From Bryobacterales bacterium (GTDB lineage Bacteria; Acidobacteriota; Terriglobia; Bryobacterales; Bryobacteraceae), in assembly GCA_020847975.1 (NCBI GenBank), contig JADLBD010000014.1:1-64000 (forward strand): a stretch of 64,000 nt of DNA. The letters run 5' to 3'. Below the pieces are notes generated by a model. It saw nothing but the letters and a program-made list of their open reading frames with translations. It was not told where the DNA came from and did not search any database. Numbering within the stretch: the first letter of the stretch is position 1; each line of letters begins with the position of its first letter. Made by a program: the position numbers and the translations under genes. This document shows, piece after piece, positions 1 to 9,027 of the stretch.

Positions 1-226
1 CCTTTGCGCTTTTGAGAAACACGCGCAAAACGGAGCCCGCCCGCGCCGCGAATCATCGCGGTGTTCCTCGTACCTTGGGGGCGCGGGACGTGCCCTTTGC
101 GCTTTTGAGTAAAACGCGCAAAACGGAGCCCGCCCGCGCCGCGAATCATCGCGGTGTTCCTCGTACCTTGGGGGCGCGGGACGTGCCCTTTGCGCTTTTG
201 AGAAGCCCACTCGCCCTGTGCGAGCT
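1..226. repeat. Tandem palindromic 93-bp repeat array
   Basis: Two adjacent copies of a 93-base unit (1-93 and 94-186) differ at only two visible positions (17 A/T and 20 C/A counterparts). A partial third copy starts at 187. Each unit folds on itself: outer arms GCGCAAA (23-29) and TTTGCGC (96-102), inner arms CCCGCGCC (40-47) and GGCGCGGG (80-87), and an apical hairpin CCGCG/CGCGG (46-50 and 57-61). After the third start, bases about 212-226 carry GCCCTGTGCGAG, the right end of the related repeat at 32883-32960. The array lies just upstream of the 251 gene. The spacing and palindromic structure argue against a CRISPR array. Confidence 0.85.
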
Positions 227-250
227 TTGGATCAAGGAGGACCGGAAGAC

Positions 251-1312
251 ATGAAACTGGACCGGCGTCATTTTGTACGCATGGGGGCCGCCACAGCAAT
301 GGGAGGCCTCCTCGCCCTGGCGGCGCAGGAAAAACGGGTGGCGGGCATCAAACTCGGCACTTCCTTCACTCCCGCTCCCAAGGAAAACGACTTCGAGATG
401 CTGCGCTTCTCGGGGGTGGAGGCGGTGTCCATCTGGACCACCATCGAGAACAACAACCTCGAGTGGATGCTGGCCACGAGGAAGAAACTCGAGGCCAATC
501 ACGTCGAGGTGTACAACATCGGCATCCTCGATCTGCATTGCGATCCCACCATCGTCCTTGGCCTCGACGGCGTGGACAACAAGATCGCGCAGTACAAGTC
601 GTATCTAGGCAACCTCAGCCGCGCGGGGATCCACTACACCACCTACGCGCACATGGCGAACATCAAGGTCCAGAAGGTACCCGGCTACTACCAGACCTCC
701 ATCCAGACGGCCCGGGGCGGAGCGCCGACGCGCGAATTTGACCTCGCCGTCGCGCGCACGCTTCCGTTCTCCCACGGCAAGGAGTATCACGCCGATCATA
801 TCTGGGGCACTTTCACGAAGTTCATCCGCGCGGTGATGCCCGTGGCGGAGAAGAACAAAGTCCGCATCGGCCTCCATCCGGACGATCCGCCGGTGGACAC
901 GCTGGGCGGAGTGGCGCGCGTGTTCCGCAACGTGGAAGGCTACAACCGGGCGTTTCAGATTGCCGATTCGGAAAACTTCGGCGCCTGTCTCTGCATCGGC
1001 ACGTGGGCGGAAGGGGGCAAGATGATGGGCCTCTCCCCCGTGGAGGCCGTGCACTACTTCGGCAAGAAGAAAAAACTGTTCAAAGTGCACTTCCGCAATG
1101 TCACCTCTCCGCTGCCGAAGTTCCGTGAAGCCTTCCTCGATGACGGCTATGTCGATATGTACGCCGTGATGCGCGCGTTGAAGCAGGAGAACTTCACGGG
1201 CATCATCATTCCCGATCACGTTCCGGGCGGAGGATACCCCGCGGCTAACCTGGTCTACACCATCGGCTATATGAAAGCCCTGCGCGACCGGGCGAACCGC
1301 GAGGTGGCGTAA
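251..1312 (+). CDS. Mannonate dehydratase-like TIM-barrel protein with Tat signal
   Basis: A 353-residue protein resembling the UxuA mannonate dehydratase branch of the xylose-isomerase-like TIM barrels. UxuA dehydrates D-mannonate to 2-keto-3-deoxygluconate. Family-like motifs are HPDDPP near residue 208, HFRNV near 280 and a D-x-GYVDM stretch following it. The N-terminus DRRHFVRMG followed by an Ala/Gly-rich hydrophobic stretch is a twin-arginine signal, so the protein is probably exported, unlike the cytoplasmic E. coli enzyme. The start is the ATG at 251 because AAGGAGG lies at 234-240, 10 bases upstream. Neighbouring uronate/aldonate genes support a sugar-acid role. Substrate specificity is not established; a general sugar isomerase/epimerase is the alternative. 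Confidence 0.75.
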   Translation: MKLDRRHFVRMGAATAMGGLLALAAQEKRVAGIKLGTSFTPAPKENDFEMLRFSGVEAVSIWTTIENNNLEWMLATRKKLEANHVEVYNIGILDLHCDPTIVLGLDGVDNKIAQYKSYLGNLSRAGIHYTTYAHMANIKVQKVPGYYQTSIQTARGGAPTREFDLAVARTLPFSHGKEYHADHIWGTFTKFIRAVMPVAEKNKVRIGLHPDDPPVDTLGGVARVFRNVEGYNRAFQIADSENFGACLCIGTWAEGGKMMGLSPVEAVHYFGKKKKLFKVHFRNVTSPLPKFREAFLDDGYVDMYAVMRALKQENFTGIIIPDHVPGGGYPAANLVYTIGYMKALRDRANREVA

Positions 1313-1314
1313 AA

Positions 1315-2721
1315 CTACCGGCTCACGACGGGATTTCCGTGCTCGTCCAGGTGCGGATACGGCCCGCCGATCCGGAAGTGGTCGAGGATATAGTCGTTGT
1401 ACTGCGGAGTGGGATCAAAGTAGCCGCCTTTGCGGATGTGCTCTTTGATGGCAGCTTCGTTGAGTTCCACTCCGAGTCCCGGGGTGTCCGGCACAGTGAT
1501 GAATCCACGGTCGACGATCGGCTTGTGCGGACCGGTCACCAGGCTGTCCCACCAGGGAATATCGACGGCGTGGTTTTCCATGGCGAGCATGTCCTTGATG
1601 GTTGCCGCCATGTGCACCGACGCCAGGCAGCCCACGGGCGAACCAGCGAAGTGGATCGCCGTCTGTACGCCGTGCATCGACGCATAGTCGGCAATGCGCT
1701 TCGTCTCGCGGATGGCTCCTGAAGTGAGCGGATCCGGATGAATGATATCTACGGCGCGGTTGTCGATGAGGTCCCGGAAGCCCTCCTCCAGCCCGAAGAG
1801 GCTCTCTCCGGTGGCGATGGGCGTGGTCGTCGACTCCGACAGTTGTTTGTAGGCCCGCCAGTTCTTCGGCGCATCTCCGCCCGCTCCCAGGTGGCCTACC
1901 TGAATCATGTCTTCCGCCCAGGCCAAGTCGTACTTCTCGAAGGCGCGCGCGTAGCGGATACTGTCTTTCATGGTCAGGCGGCCGAAATGATCCGAGGCCA
2001 ACGGCTCCTCCCATCCGATCGCGTCGCGCACTGCCTGAATGTACTCGCAAAGGTATTGCAGACCTTTTTCGGTGGCGACGCCGAGGCTGTTGACTGCTCC
2101 GGGACGGTGAGCGACCAGGTTGGTGCCAAGGTCCATTTTGAAGAACGTGAATCCCTTTTCCTTGCGCTTCTTTAGCCTCTCGGCGAATACTTTCGGATCT
2201 TTGCTCTGATCCGTGTCGCAGTAGATGCGGATCTTGTCGCGGTACTTGGAACCCACCAGCCGCCACGCAGGCACGCCGTACACCTTGCCTGCAATATCGT
2301 GCAGAGCCATGTCCACGGCGCTGTAGCCGCCGCCCAACCGCTGTTGGCCGGCGAAGTTGCGAATGCTGTCCAGGATCGGCTCGATGTACAGCGGGTTCTT
2401 CCCGAGAAGATGGGGCTTCAACACGAGCGCAATTCCTTCGCGTCCGGCGTCGCGCACTTCTCCAAGCCCGTACACCCCCTGGTTCGTATCAATGCGGATG
2501 ATGGGGTAGTCGTAGTTGGAGGCCACCAGTACCGATCGCATGTCCGTGATCTTCAACTGGCTGGGCGACGAGTTGCGGTTGACACCGCTCGCGGAGGCGC
2601 CTTGCGCGCCGGCCGATTGTTTTGTCATCTGGAACATGCCAGCAAAACCTCCGGCCAGGGCGAGGAGACTTCTACGGCGGATTTGGGATCGATTAGTAAA
2701 TGATGAATGGAAAAGGGACAT
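1315..2721 (-). CDS. Enolase-superfamily (mandelate racemase type) dehydratase with Tat signal
   Basis: A 468-residue member of the mandelate racemase/muconate lactonising branch of the enolase superfamily, probably a sugar-acid dehydratase of the ManD or gluconate type. The N-terminal capping domain is followed by a barrel with metal ligands visible as SDHF (Asp about 242), WAED (Glu about 268) and TGES (Glu about 304). A late HFAG segment fits the general-base His. RRRSLLALAGG near residue 15 of the precursor is Tat-like, suggesting export. A GTG at 2736 could extend the protein by five residues, but the ATG at 2721 has GGAGAGGA 5 bases upstream and is preferred. It converges on the mannonate dehydratase-like gene with only two bases between stops. 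Confidence 0.8.
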   Translation of the reverse strand: MSLFHSSFTNRSQIRRRSLLALAGGFAGMFQMTKQSAGAQGASASGVNRNSSPSQLKITDMRSVLVASNYDYPIIRIDTNQGVYGLGEVRDAGREGIALVLKPHLLGKNPLYIEPILDSIRNFAGQQRLGGGYSAVDMALHDIAGKVYGVPAWRLVGSKYRDKIRIYCDTDQSKDPKVFAERLKKRKEKGFTFFKMDLGTNLVAHRPGAVNSLGVATEKGLQYLCEYIQAVRDAIGWEEPLASDHFGRLTMKDSIRYARAFEKYDLAWAEDMIQVGHLGAGGDAPKNWRAYKQLSESTTTPIATGESLFGLEEGFRDLIDNRAVDIIHPDPLTSGAIRETKRIADYASMHGVQTAIHFAGSPVGCLASVHMAATIKDMLAMENHAVDIPWWDSLVTGPHKPIVDRGFITVPDTPGLGVELNEAAIKEHIRKGGYFDPTPQYNDYILDHFRIGGPYPHLDEHGNPVVSR

Positions 2722-2769
2722 ATGAATCCTCTCCACAGAAAATACTGTTTCGAATCGCCGGATGCAAGT

Positions 2770-2779
2770 GGGGGGGGGG
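2770..2779. repeat. Homopolymeric run of ten G
   Basis: Ten consecutive G bases on the plus strand lie between the TauE-like gene (stop at 2782) and the start of the enolase-superfamily gene (2721). They are about 50 bases upstream of that start, where promoter spacing or the 5' leader could be affected. Such tracts slip easily in replication and in sequencing. Confidence 0.9.
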
Positions 2780-2781
2780 AG

Positions 2782-3594
2782 TTACTGCTTTACGAAAAGA
2801 GACAGCGCCATCGCGAAACCAATGAAGATGACGGCGCCGCGCACGAATTGGCGGCCCATTTTCCGGGCGAGTCCCGCGCCGCCGTAACCGCCGAGGATGG
2901 CGCCGGCGGCCATGAGAATCACATCCGGCCAGAACACCATGCCCGCATAAATGAAATAGACCGCGGCCACGCCGTTGATGCAGAGGGCGAAGAACATCTT
3001 CAACCCGTTCATCTGGTGGATGTCGTTGAGCCCGAGGATGCTCAGGGCAGCCAGCATCAGGATGCCGATACCAGCTCCGAAATATCCGCCATACAGGGCA
3101 ACGAACAATTGAAAAACCATGGCTCCCGCCAGCCACCCAGTGCTCGTGTGCCCCTTCTCGCCTCCCAGCGCCTTCAAGGCGCGTTGCACGGGTTCCTGGG
3201 CCATGAACAGCAGTGTCGCGAACAGAATGAGGTAGGGAACCAGCGCCTTGAACGCCGATTGCGGCGTCGAGCGAAGCAGCAGCGCGCCTCCGATGCCCCC
3301 GATCAGGCTCGGGGCGACCAGCGCCAGCAGGCGTCCCGGAGTGCGGCTTAATTCCCTGCGGTATCCCCACATCGCGCCCACGCCGCCCGGCCAGATGGCC
3401 ACCGTACTCGTGGCGTTGGCGATGATGGGCGGCAGTCCCAGCCACACCAGCGTGGGGAAGGTGAGCAGGGTTCCGCCACCGGCAACAGAGTTGATCATTC
3501 CCGCCGCGAAGGCCGCGCCGAAGGACACTGCGCCGTGGACTATGTTCTCGTTCACCATGTTCCAGGTTAGGTGGTGGAGGCTGCGGCGCGCCAT
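2782..3594 (-). CDS. TauE/SafE-family membrane exporter
   Basis: A 270-residue integral membrane protein with the TauE/SafE (DUF81) hallmark near residue 32, a GMINSVAGGG stretch followed by TLLTFP, and several later hydrophobic segments. The family exports anions such as sulfite, sulfoacetate or other organic acids; the substrate here is unknown. It starts nine bases after the stop of the KduI/IolB-like cupin gene, so the two are probably co-transcribed, which hints at a sugar-acid or its by-product as cargo. An internal ATG at 3558 (MVNENI) is an alternative start and no Shine-Dalgarno sequence decides between them. Confidence 0.85.
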   Translation of the reverse strand: MARRSLHHLTWNMVNENIVHGAVSFGAAFAAGMINSVAGGGTLLTFPTLVWLGLPPIIANATSTVAIWPGGVGAMWGYRRELSRTPGRLLALVAPSLIGGIGGALLLRSTPQSAFKALVPYLILFATLLFMAQEPVQRALKALGGEKGHTSTGWLAGAMVFQLFVALYGGYFGAGIGILMLAALSILGLNDIHQMNGLKMFFALCINGVAAVYFIYAGMVFWPDVILMAAGAILGGYGGAGLARKMGRQFVRGAVIFIGFAMALSLFVKQ

Positions 3595-3603
3595 CTCGCG
3601 CCG

Positions 3604-4371
3604 TCAGGTGGTGATGGGGCCCGTGCCGCCTTTCATGAAGTCCCTGTTCCTGTCGCCCACCCAATAGCGCTCGCCCGCGATGCACCAGATGAAATGCAGC
3701 GGGTCTTCCTGCGCGAACACGGGATGATAGTTGAGGTACGGAATCGTCACCATGTCGCCTTTCCGGACACTGTGCACAAAACTCAGCGTCTCCGGCGATT
3801 CGTAAACCTCCATGGCGCCGTGGCCCTGGATAAACACGTAGACTTCTTCCTGGTCCGTATGATTGTGCGGCGGCCAGGAGCGCGCATAGGGCTGAAAGAA
3901 GGTATAGCCGGCCACCAGTTTGTCAGCCTCCTCCGTCACGTCGAACATGAGGTACACGTCCTTCCCCTTGAGGCGGCGGATGCGCTCCTCCATCTGCGAA
4001 AACTCCGCGAACTGGCTGTGGAAGATGGGATGCACCTTTGCCGCCGGCGCCGAGCACTGCACCAGTCTTGCCGTCTCGACACCAGGATTGGACAGGCGGA
4101 ACTCCGCGCCGCGCGGAACGTACAGCGTGTCGTAGTTGGAAAGGCTGAACTCCTTTCCATCCACCTGTACTCTGGAACTCTCCTCCCACTGAAACAGAAG
4201 CGCTTCTTCCCGGGGAAGACAGATATGCTGCGATACGGCGCCGGAGGGGACTTCGTAAACGCCACAACTGAGGAACTCGAGGTTCGCCGTCTCGGGCGTG
4301 AACCTCTGGCGGAACGCGACTCCCGCATCCGAAGAGCGAATCATTGTCGCGGGCTTTACTGTGGAAGACAT
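3604..4371 (-). CDS. KduI/IolB-like uronate isomerase cupin
   Basis: A 255-residue double-domain cupin resembling 5-deoxy-glucuronate isomerase (IolB) and 5-keto-4-deoxyuronate isomerase (KduI). These enzymes interconvert ring-opened uronic acids in inositol or pectin breakdown. The metal-binding part is the PPHNHTDQEEVYVF stretch near residue 181, and the C-terminal His and Arg residues also fit. No signal peptide is seen, so it is probably cytoplasmic. A TTG at 4386 would add five residues, but the ATG at 4371 has GGAG nine bases upstream. It is followed by the TauE-like gene and is divergent from a second enolase-superfamily gene, all consistent with uronate metabolism. Confidence 0.75.
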   Translation of the reverse strand: MSSTVKPATMIRSSDAGVAFRQRFTPETANLEFLSCGVYEVPSGAVSQHICLPREEALLFQWEESSRVQVDGKEFSLSNYDTLYVPRGAEFRLSNPGVETARLVQCSAPAAKVHPIFHSQFAEFSQMEERIRRLKGKDVYLMFDVTEEADKLVAGYTFFQPYARSWPPHNHTDQEEVYVFIQGHGAMEVYESPETLSFVHSVRKGDMVTIPYLNYHPVFAQEDPLHFIWCIAGERYWVGDRNRDFMKGGTGPITT

Positions 4372-4493
4372 GAGATCAGACTCCAAAAACTCTGTGCCGG
4401 CACGCGCGCGCCCGGGCGATGGCGGCGGCGCCTGGCGTGGCGTGTGTTGACCATAAACGAGGAGTGTAACACCACGATAAGATGAGAATCGCC

Positions 4494-5660
4494 ATGAACC
4501 GCCGCAAGCTGTTGACCACCGCCGCCGCGCTCCCGGCAGCCGCTCTCCCCATGCCCGCCGCCGCCACCGGGCTGCAAAAGCAGATGAAAATTACCGGCAT
4601 CGAGACGGACCTGCTGAAGATGCCGCCGAAGGAGCCGAATTACGACGCCATTCACAAACTCGGCGTGGACAGCGGTTCGGTCGTTCTGCGCATCAAGACG
4701 GATGCGGGCATCACCGGTTGGGCCAGCGTCTCGTTCGGGATGATCGCCGGCGGGCCGCGCGTGGTGCAGACCATCCTCGAGCAGGAAGTAAAACCGGTGA
4801 TCACTGGAATGGATCCATCGTTCCCGCGCAAGATCCGCGCCGAGCTTTGGAAGGCGCTCGAGTATCATGGCGTCGGCGGCGTCGTACACTTTGCCATCTC
4901 CGCCACGGATATCGCGGTCTGGGACATCCTCGGCAAAGCCGCGGGACTGCCGGTGTGGAAGATGCTCGGAGCGTTCCGCGACCGCATGCCCGTCTATTCG
5001 ATGTGCGGCTGGTACTACGACAACGACGACGATCTTTCGAAGTACAGAAAATCGATCGAGAGCGCGTTAGGGCACGGCTACCACGCGATCAAGATCAAAG
5101 TGGGCCGCTACTCGCTCGAGGATGACGCGCGCCGCGTGCGAATGGCTTTCGACCTGGCGGGGAAGGGAAGGCGCGTCCTCGTCGATGCCAACCAGGTCTT
5201 CAACCGCAACGAAGCACTCCGCCGTGGCCGCGTCTATCAGGAGATGGGCTGCTTCTGGTACGAGGAGCCTCTGATGCCGCATGAAATGGGAGGGTACACG
5301 GAACTCGCCGAAAAGCTCGACATCCGTATCGCCACCGGAGAGAACCTCTACACGAAGTATCAGTTCGCCGATCTGATTGCCCGCAAGGGAGCCGATGTGG
5401 TGCAACCTGACAATCGCCGCGCCGGCGGGGTCACCGAGTGGATGGAGATCGCCGCCATCGCCGATGGCTACGGCCTCGAACTCGCCAGCCACGGAGGCGG
5501 TTCGGCGAATATGAACATGCTGCTCGCCATGCCCAATGCCATCTATATGGAAACCGGCGGTCCGCAGAAGTTCGTGAACGGCGAGGTCCCCGCCCCCGAG
5601 GCCCCCGGCATGAGTTCCGAAGTCTCGCAGTCGCAGATTGCGAAATACAAGGTAGGGTAG
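4494..5660 (+). CDS. Enolase-superfamily dehydratase/racemase with Tat signal
   Basis: A 388-residue mandelate racemase-type protein. Catalytic and metal-binding elements are in order: KIKVG (about 200), VDANQ (about 230), EEP (about 256), GENLY (about 282) and SHGG (about 331). The Lys of KIK and the late His are the expected acid/base pair. MNRRKLLTTAAALPAAAL is a short Tat or Sec signal, so export is likely. An ATG at 4482 would add four residues; neither start has a good ribosome binding site, the nearest GGAG being at 4461-4464. It is only distantly similar to the enzyme at 1315-2721, so the two probably act on different acid sugars. Confidence 0.8.
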   Translation: MNRRKLLTTAAALPAAALPMPAAATGLQKQMKITGIETDLLKMPPKEPNYDAIHKLGVDSGSVVLRIKTDAGITGWASVSFGMIAGGPRVVQTILEQEVKPVITGMDPSFPRKIRAELWKALEYHGVGGVVHFAISATDIAVWDILGKAAGLPVWKMLGAFRDRMPVYSMCGWYYDNDDDLSKYRKSIESALGHGYHAIKIKVGRYSLEDDARRVRMAFDLAGKGRRVLVDANQVFNRNEALRRGRVYQEMGCFWYEEPLMPHEMGGYTELAEKLDIRIATGENLYTKYQFADLIARKGADVVQPDNRRAGGVTEWMEIAAIADGYGLELASHGGGSANMNMLLAMPNAIYMETGGPQKFVNGEVPAPEAPGMSSEVSQSQIAKYKVG

Positions 5661-5674
5661 CGGCAACAGGCGCG

Positions 5675-8600
5675 CTAAAACCGGAACTTGAGCCCCATCT
5701 GCAACTGACGCGGCAGGTTGCTGTTTGAAGTAACGAGACCGAAACTGGCCGTGCCCAGTGTGGCGCCTGGGGCGCCCCAATTGGGGTGATTTGTGGCGTT
5801 GAACATTTCGGCCCGGAATTGGAGGCTCTTGCTCTCGGTGAGCGCGAACTGCTTGACGAAGGACAAGTCGAGGTTGCTGGTACCGGGGCCGATCACGATT
5901 CGCCGGCCGGCGTTGCCGAGTTCATACAGCGCGGGCCGCACGAACGCGTCGGTGTTGAAGAAACGGGTGCGAGTTCGCGCACTGCCTTCGAGGTTCGCTT
6001 CGGCGATACGGTTTGGAACTTGCAGGTAGTTCCCGCCCGTGTTCAGGTTGTCGCCCAATGTGGTCACGTTGATCGGGTTGCCGGTCTCGAAGAACAGGAA
6101 GTTGCTCAATTGCCAGCCGCCGAGAAACGCATCGAGGACGCGGTTGATGTTCCTCCCCCACACGCGTCCCCGCCCGTAGGGGATCTCCCAAACCCCGGCC
6201 AGGAAGAATCGCTGCTTCCGGTGCAGGTAGGAGAGGCCCTTGTCGTTCAGCGTGTTGAAGGGGTTCAGGGTCTCGCCGCCCAACCCGCCGTTGTCGATTG
6301 TCCTCGACCACGTGTATCCCGTGGAGAAGTTCACGCCGTGCGAGAAGCGCTGCTGCGCCCCCACTTCCAGCCCATGGTAGCTGGCGAAACCTTCCGATTT
6401 CGACAAACGCACGGAACTCAGGTTCGTGAACGGCCGGCGGGACTGCACATCGCCCGCTCCGGGCCTGGTGACGTTGGGGTAGCGGAAAATATCCAGTCCC
6501 GTGGACTTCGTGCCCACATAGCCGGTCTTGATTACCAGGCTTTCGGTAAGCGAATGTTCCAGGTAGTAGTTCCACTGCTGGACGTAGCCGTCCTTCGCGT
6601 TGACATCTATGGCCGTTAGGGAGGGCCGGCTGGCGGGAGCCACGAAATTTACCACTGGAGTCAAATCGTCCATCGGGAACGTGGCGATATCCTGCTGCCG
6701 TACTCCGAGCGTCACGTCGCCGGTACGGATAAACGGAGGATTGATGGACATGCCGATGGCATCCTGCGCGGAGTAGCGCTGGTAGAAGATGCCGTAAGCC
6801 CCGCGGGTCACCCATTTCTGAGAAATCTGGTAAGCGAAGCCGAAGCGCGGCGCAAAATTGTTGTTGTCATTGTTCAGCAGGCTGCGGCCCAGCGAATCGG
6901 GGCGCTTCTGGGCAATCGGACTGTTGGTGGCCTGAGGGGTAATGATAATCGCCCTGGCCGGATCAGGCTGGTAGAAGTTGGAGATCTTGTCGCGGTTGGC
7001 CACCATGCGTCCCATCCACTCGTAGCGAAGGCCGAGGTTCAACGTCAGCTTGCGAGTGATCTTCCAGTCGTCCTGGATCCATGGCATGGCGTGGGTGTGG
7101 CGGAAGTTCGGGTCAAAGATGTCAATGCTCGCCAGGATCTGCCGCGGCAGCCCCATGAGAACATCCGCCATCGCGAAGCCGCGCGATCCCGGACCCGCGG
7201 TCCACTGGCCGTTGAAGACGTGCTGGCCGGCTGGACGGATCGCTTCGGGGAAGGTGTCCCGGTAGCGGTTGCCGGTGAAACCGGCCCGCACGGTGTGCTT
7301 GCCTCTCACTACCATCAGGCTGTTGTGGATCTGGAAGATCTCGCTTTTCCACGCGCGCGGGCCCGAGACGCCCTGCCCGAGGGTTTTGCCGCTGGGGTTC
7401 CCCATGGTGCTGAAGTCCGTCACGTCGAAGTAGGGCGCATGATAGCAGGCTGGCTGGTTACAGGCGCCCCGAAGCCCCAACTCGGCGGCGACATTGCGCT
7501 TGTAGGCGCTCTCAGTGGTCTCGCGCTCGTAGAACCGGCTGTAGCCCGCGCGGAAATCGTTAATGACGGAAGGACCAAAAGTGTGCGACCAGTTGGCCAT
7601 GGGCTGTTGCCCGCGAATGTCCTGGTGGTAGCTGAACGCCGGCCAGACCGGCGGGCCGATGGTGGCGATGTCGGAAATAATGTAGCGGCCATAGAGCCGG
7701 TCATTGGTGGTGAAGTTGTGGTCGAACCGGCCCACGAACTGATTGTTGCCCGTTCTCTGCGGCTCGAGCGATTGGTAGTTGTCCAGGGGCAGGAGCGTGC
7801 CGCGGCCGGTCCGGTTGGGGAGCGGGACAAACTCGCTCACGAATTTCACCGGCAGCGCGTGCTGCCGGTTCTGAGGAACGATGTTTCCCGGGAAAGGCAA
7901 TCCGGACGTCCAGTCATAAATCGCGATGGGCGTGCGCAGGGAGGCATCCGTTCCGAGCAGCGCCGAGAAATCGCCGGACCGCATCTTGGCATCGGGAACC
8001 GTGGTGTTCTGCGTAAAGCCCTGCCGCAGGCGCATGGACTCCCAGGAGAAGAAGTAGAACGTCTTGTCTCGCAGAATGGGGCCGCCCAGGGTGCCGCCGA
8101 AAGTGTTGCGGCGCAGTTTGCCCTTGCGGTCAGCGAAGCTGTCGCGGGCGTCCATCCTGTCATTGCGCAGGAACTCGTAGAGCACGCCGTGGATTTGATT
8201 GGTGCCGGAGCGGGTGACGACGTTGATGTGACCGCCCGCCTCGCTGCCGAATTCGGCGCTGTAGTTCGCGGTCTCAATCTTGATTTCCTGGATGGCGTCC
8301 ACCGAGGGCGCGAAAATATTGGTCTGGTGCGAGGCCTCCTTTCCGCTCACGCCGTCGAACAGATACTGGTTGTAAGTGGGATCATGCCCGTGGACGCTGA
8401 AGGAGCCGATCCAGGAAGCCCGCTCGGTCTGATGGCGGGAGTTGCCGGTGGAATCCGAGACGCCGGGCGAGATCAGGCTCAGTTGCATGAAGTCACGAGC
8501 GGCCAGCGGCAGTTCCACTACCGTGCGGGTGTCGATCAGATTGCCGACCTGGGAATCGCTGGTCTGAAGTAGCGCCGCGGCGGCGGAGACTTCGACCGCT

Positions 8601-8941
8601 TCGGCCACCTGCCCGAGTTCCATACGGAAATCCATTTCCACTGTTTGATTTACGTTCACGACAAAGGTTTCCGTAACGCCTTTCTTGAATCCCTGTGTTT
8701 CCGCGGACACGCGATATCTGCCGACTCTTACAGTGGGGAACACGTAACGGCCGGCTTCATTCGTAACAGTGGAGGCCGTGGTTCCCTTATCCACTTCTTC
8801 CAGGGTGACGTTGACGGACGGCATGACTGCGTCCGAAGTGTCCCGGACGGTGCCCGACACCCTTGATGCGACCTGGCCGTAAACGAGGCTTCCGCAGACG
8901 GCCGTGAACAATCCCAGAAAGCGTACGCTTCCCTTCTGCAT
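5675..8941 (-). CDS. Oar-like TonB-dependent outer-membrane receptor
   Basis: A 1088-residue outer-membrane protein. A signal peptide is followed by a carboxypeptidase-regulatory (CarboxypepD_reg-like) domain beginning at SGTVRDTSDAVMPSVNV, then a plug-like region (residues about 110-250) and a long beta-barrel ending in GLKFRF with a terminal Phe, typical of barrel insertion. This Oar-like architecture is expanded in Acidobacteria and is thought to import oligosaccharides or other polymers or to act in adhesion; the ligand is unknown. The ATG at 8941 is chosen over a TTG at 8974 because GGAGGT (8947-8952) lies five bases upstream. It converges on the enolase-superfamily gene ending at 5660. 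Confidence 0.9.
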   Translation of the reverse strand: MQKGSVRFLGLFTAVCGSLVYGQVASRVSGTVRDTSDAVMPSVNVTLEEVDKGTTASTVTNEAGRYVFPTVRVGRYRVSAETQGFKKGVTETFVVNVNQTVEMDFRMELGQVAEAVEVSAAAALLQTSDSQVGNLIDTRTVVELPLAARDFMQLSLISPGVSDSTGNSRHQTERASWIGSFSVHGHDPTYNQYLFDGVSGKEASHQTNIFAPSVDAIQEIKIETANYSAEFGSEAGGHINVVTRSGTNQIHGVLYEFLRNDRMDARDSFADRKGKLRRNTFGGTLGGPILRDKTFYFFSWESMRLRQGFTQNTTVPDAKMRSGDFSALLGTDASLRTPIAIYDWTSGLPFPGNIVPQNRQHALPVKFVSEFVPLPNRTGRGTLLPLDNYQSLEPQRTGNNQFVGRFDHNFTTNDRLYGRYIISDIATIGPPVWPAFSYHQDIRGQQPMANWSHTFGPSVINDFRAGYSRFYERETTESAYKRNVAAELGLRGACNQPACYHAPYFDVTDFSTMGNPSGKTLGQGVSGPRAWKSEIFQIHNSLMVVRGKHTVRAGFTGNRYRDTFPEAIRPAGQHVFNGQWTAGPGSRGFAMADVLMGLPRQILASIDIFDPNFRHTHAMPWIQDDWKITRKLTLNLGLRYEWMGRMVANRDKISNFYQPDPARAIIITPQATNSPIAQKRPDSLGRSLLNNDNNNFAPRFGFAYQISQKWVTRGAYGIFYQRYSAQDAIGMSINPPFIRTGDVTLGVRQQDIATFPMDDLTPVVNFVAPASRPSLTAIDVNAKDGYVQQWNYYLEHSLTESLVIKTGYVGTKSTGLDIFRYPNVTRPGAGDVQSRRPFTNLSSVRLSKSEGFASYHGLEVGAQQRFSHGVNFSTGYTWSRTIDNGGLGGETLNPFNTLNDKGLSYLHRKQRFFLAGVWEIPYGRGRVWGRNINRVLDAFLGGWQLSNFLFFETGNPINVTTLGDNLNTGGNYLQVPNRIAEANLEGSARTRTRFFNTDAFVRPALYELGNAGRRIVIGPGTSNLDLSFVKQFALTESKSLQFRAEMFNATNHPNWGAPGATLGTASFGLVTSNSNLPRQLQMGLKFRF

Positions 8942-8997
8942 GCCTGACCTCCGGTTCGTAATCCAGGATTTCAATCTCCGGTTTTCCCGGCCCGATC

Positions 8998-9027
8998 AGT
9001 ATACACGGGTTTTTTCTGAAATTCAGA
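8998..9027 (-). promoter_or_regulatory. Putative promoter and palindromic operator of the TonB receptor gene
   Basis: On the minus strand a -10-like TATACT (8998-9003) lies about 57 bases before the receptor ATG. About 17 bases further up, where a -35 should sit, is the perfect inverted repeat TCTGAA-A-TTCAGA (9015-9027), which could be a repressor or activator site. The -35 match itself is weak (CTGAAT). Confidence 0.35.

Noticed and set aside
1..203. CRISPR array
   Set aside because: The 93-base units are directly adjacent without spacers and are palindromic, unlike CRISPR repeats.
7091..8572. 493-codon plus-strand frame within the TonB receptor gene
   Set aside because: Antisense shadow with no domain; the receptor has intact domains on the minus strand.
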